A stretch of 29,482 nucleotides of DNA, taken from NCBI GenBank assembly GCA_900155495.1, contig FTLJ01000801.1, positions 1 through 29,482 of the forward strand, given 5' to 3'. Position numbers and translations under genes: made by a program. This document shows, one piece after another, positions 28,313 through 29,482 of this stretch (the stretch's first letter is position 1; each line of letters begins with the position of its first letter). The notes under the pieces are model-generated. The model was not told the DNA's origin and searched no databases. It saw only the letters and a program-made list of their open reading frames with translations. The stretch comes from Porogramme epimiltina. Lineage: Eukaryota; Basidiomycota; Agaricomycetes; Polyporales; Polyporaceae.

Positions 28313-29482
28313 ATGTCTCATTTGCCACCCAAACCTGACTTCGACTACTCCGCGCGGTACCCGTCGGACACGAGGCACCCTCCTCGTGCTCCAGCTGCAC
28401 CCCCTTCTTATCCTCCTACATCAGAGCGGTACGCGCCGCGAGAGCGTCCCCCGTACCCCGCCCCTCGGTCGCCACCACGAGCAAGAGATCCCTACCCCTC
28501 CGCGAGACCGGACCCTTACAGGTCTTCGCGTCCTCCGCCGGGTGACCCGTATTACTATGACCGTCGCGAAGAAGACAGGTACAGGGAACGCGACTGGGAC
28601 AGGCGGAGCGGGGACCCGAGGCCGAGTCGACCGCGCGAGGACTGGGAACGCGAGAGAGAACGTGACAGGGATAAGGACAGGGATCGCAGGCGGGAGGATG
28701 ACGCGCGGCGAGACCGGGCAGGACCGCCGCCTCGAGAACCCGAGTGGTCGCGTGCAAGGGAAGACGAAAGGGAACGAGAATGGGCGCGCCGTAGGGCTGA
28801 CGAACGCGAGCGCGACCTGGCGCGTCAGCGTGAGGAAGACAGACGGTATGGACGTGACAGGCCACGAGAAGAGCCCGAACGGAAGTGGGTGCCTAGGGTG
28901 TCGCGTTCCCCGCCGCGTCGAATAGGTGCGATAGGTTTCTCATACATGCATGCTTAAACTGACATTGGAATAGGTCCAAGTAGGTTACCAGAGCGGCCTG
29001 AACCCTCCCCCTCACGGAGTAGGGCACGGACGCCCCTATCCCCGTCGAAGTACTCTGGGAGCCGTTCAAATTCACCTTACAAGCCAGAAAGATCGCGTCC
29101 TCTCCGCTCCAGGTCCCCCGGAGAAATAAGGCTGGGTAACCATTCTATATCTAGGCCTCATTCTCGCCCTCGCCGAGACCCTTCACCTCGTAATGGCGGT
29201 AGAATGTCTTCTCTTCGCCGAAGCCGCAGTCCTCCACGGCGGGAGGTACGTCGTGATCCAAGTAGAGACAGTCGACCACCTCCTTCAAACAGAGGCCGTG
29301 ACCGCCGCTCGCCGCTTCGTCGCCGGTCTTACAGCCCAGCGTCTCCGCCACGAAGGAAGAGCCCTCCAAGAAGCAGGAAGCGCTCCATTTCGCCACCAAG
29401 TCGCTCTCGTAGCCGTTCCCCGACGAGAACACCCCCAGCGAAGCGGCACGTCCTACCTCCGCTCAAATCACCATCCCGCCCG
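28313..29482 (+). CDS. Arginine/serine-rich protein, partial at window end
   Basis: I do not recognise the family. Exon 1 is 28313-28925 and exon 2 starts at 28974 and is open to the window edge; intron 28926-28973 (48 nt, gtgcga...aatag). The N-terminus MSHLPPKPDFDYSARYP leads to a Pro/Arg/Tyr-rich part, then a mixed-charge stretch of alternating Arg and Asp/Glu (about residues 85-195, e.g. DWERERERDRDKDRDRRRED). After the intron comes a true RS/SP-rich region (SRSPPRR, RSRSPGE, RKRSISPPSRSRSRSPTRTP). Such composition is typical of nuclear speckle and splicing-related proteins; an RNA-binding or other domain could lie beyond the window. No RRM or zinc finger is visible so far. Confidence 0.8.

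Overview
This window is nuclear DNA from a filamentous basidiomycete, most likely an Agaricomycete. The evidence is the very dense small spliceosomal introns (I model about 75 in 12 genes, mostly 50-70 nt, GT-AG with CTAAC-type branch points), high GC, short intergenic gaps, no operon structure, and fungal-specific families (QCR10, Zn(II)2Cys6 regulator, ZIFL-type MFS). Every exon model below was built by hand, by reading frames across introns and matching remembered family motifs. No alignment or transcript data were available.

Layout: (1) 438-2548 +, MFS transporter; (2) 2951-6092 -, long-chain fatty acid-CoA ligase with 17 inferred exons, including exons of 1, 7 and 15 nt; (3) 7061-8395 -, penta-EF-hand Ca2+ protein; (4) 9212-11685 +, HAD-type hydrolase ending in the peroxisomal signal SKL; (5) 12206-12752 -, QCR10, a bc1-complex subunit; (6) 13268-14750 +, NOP16, a ribosome-biogenesis factor; (7) 15813-18718 +, Zn2Cys6 transcription factor; a 3.4-kb gap with no recognisable gene; (8) 22123-22738 +, small zinc-ribbon protein; (9) 22969-24791 -, membrane-anchored pepsin-like aspartic protease; (10) 25516-26707 +, Rab GTPase YPT1/Rab1; (11) 27041-28095 -, cyclin L; (12) 28313 to the window end +, an RS-rich protein cut by the window edge.

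The genes are mainly housekeeping and do not form one pathway. Two pairings suggest shared biology. The acyl-CoA ligase and the SKL-tagged HAD enzyme both fit lipid metabolism, but a link is only inferred. Cyclin L and the RS-rich gene are head to head across about 217 bp, and both point to pre-mRNA splicing.

The most unusual content is gene architecture. There is an apparent one-nucleotide exon (or twin intron) in the ligase gene, a set of very small exons, several GC-AG introns, and a block at about 9.2-14.5 kb where introns are several times longer than elsewhere. I found no mobile element, tRNA, rRNA or CRISPR array.
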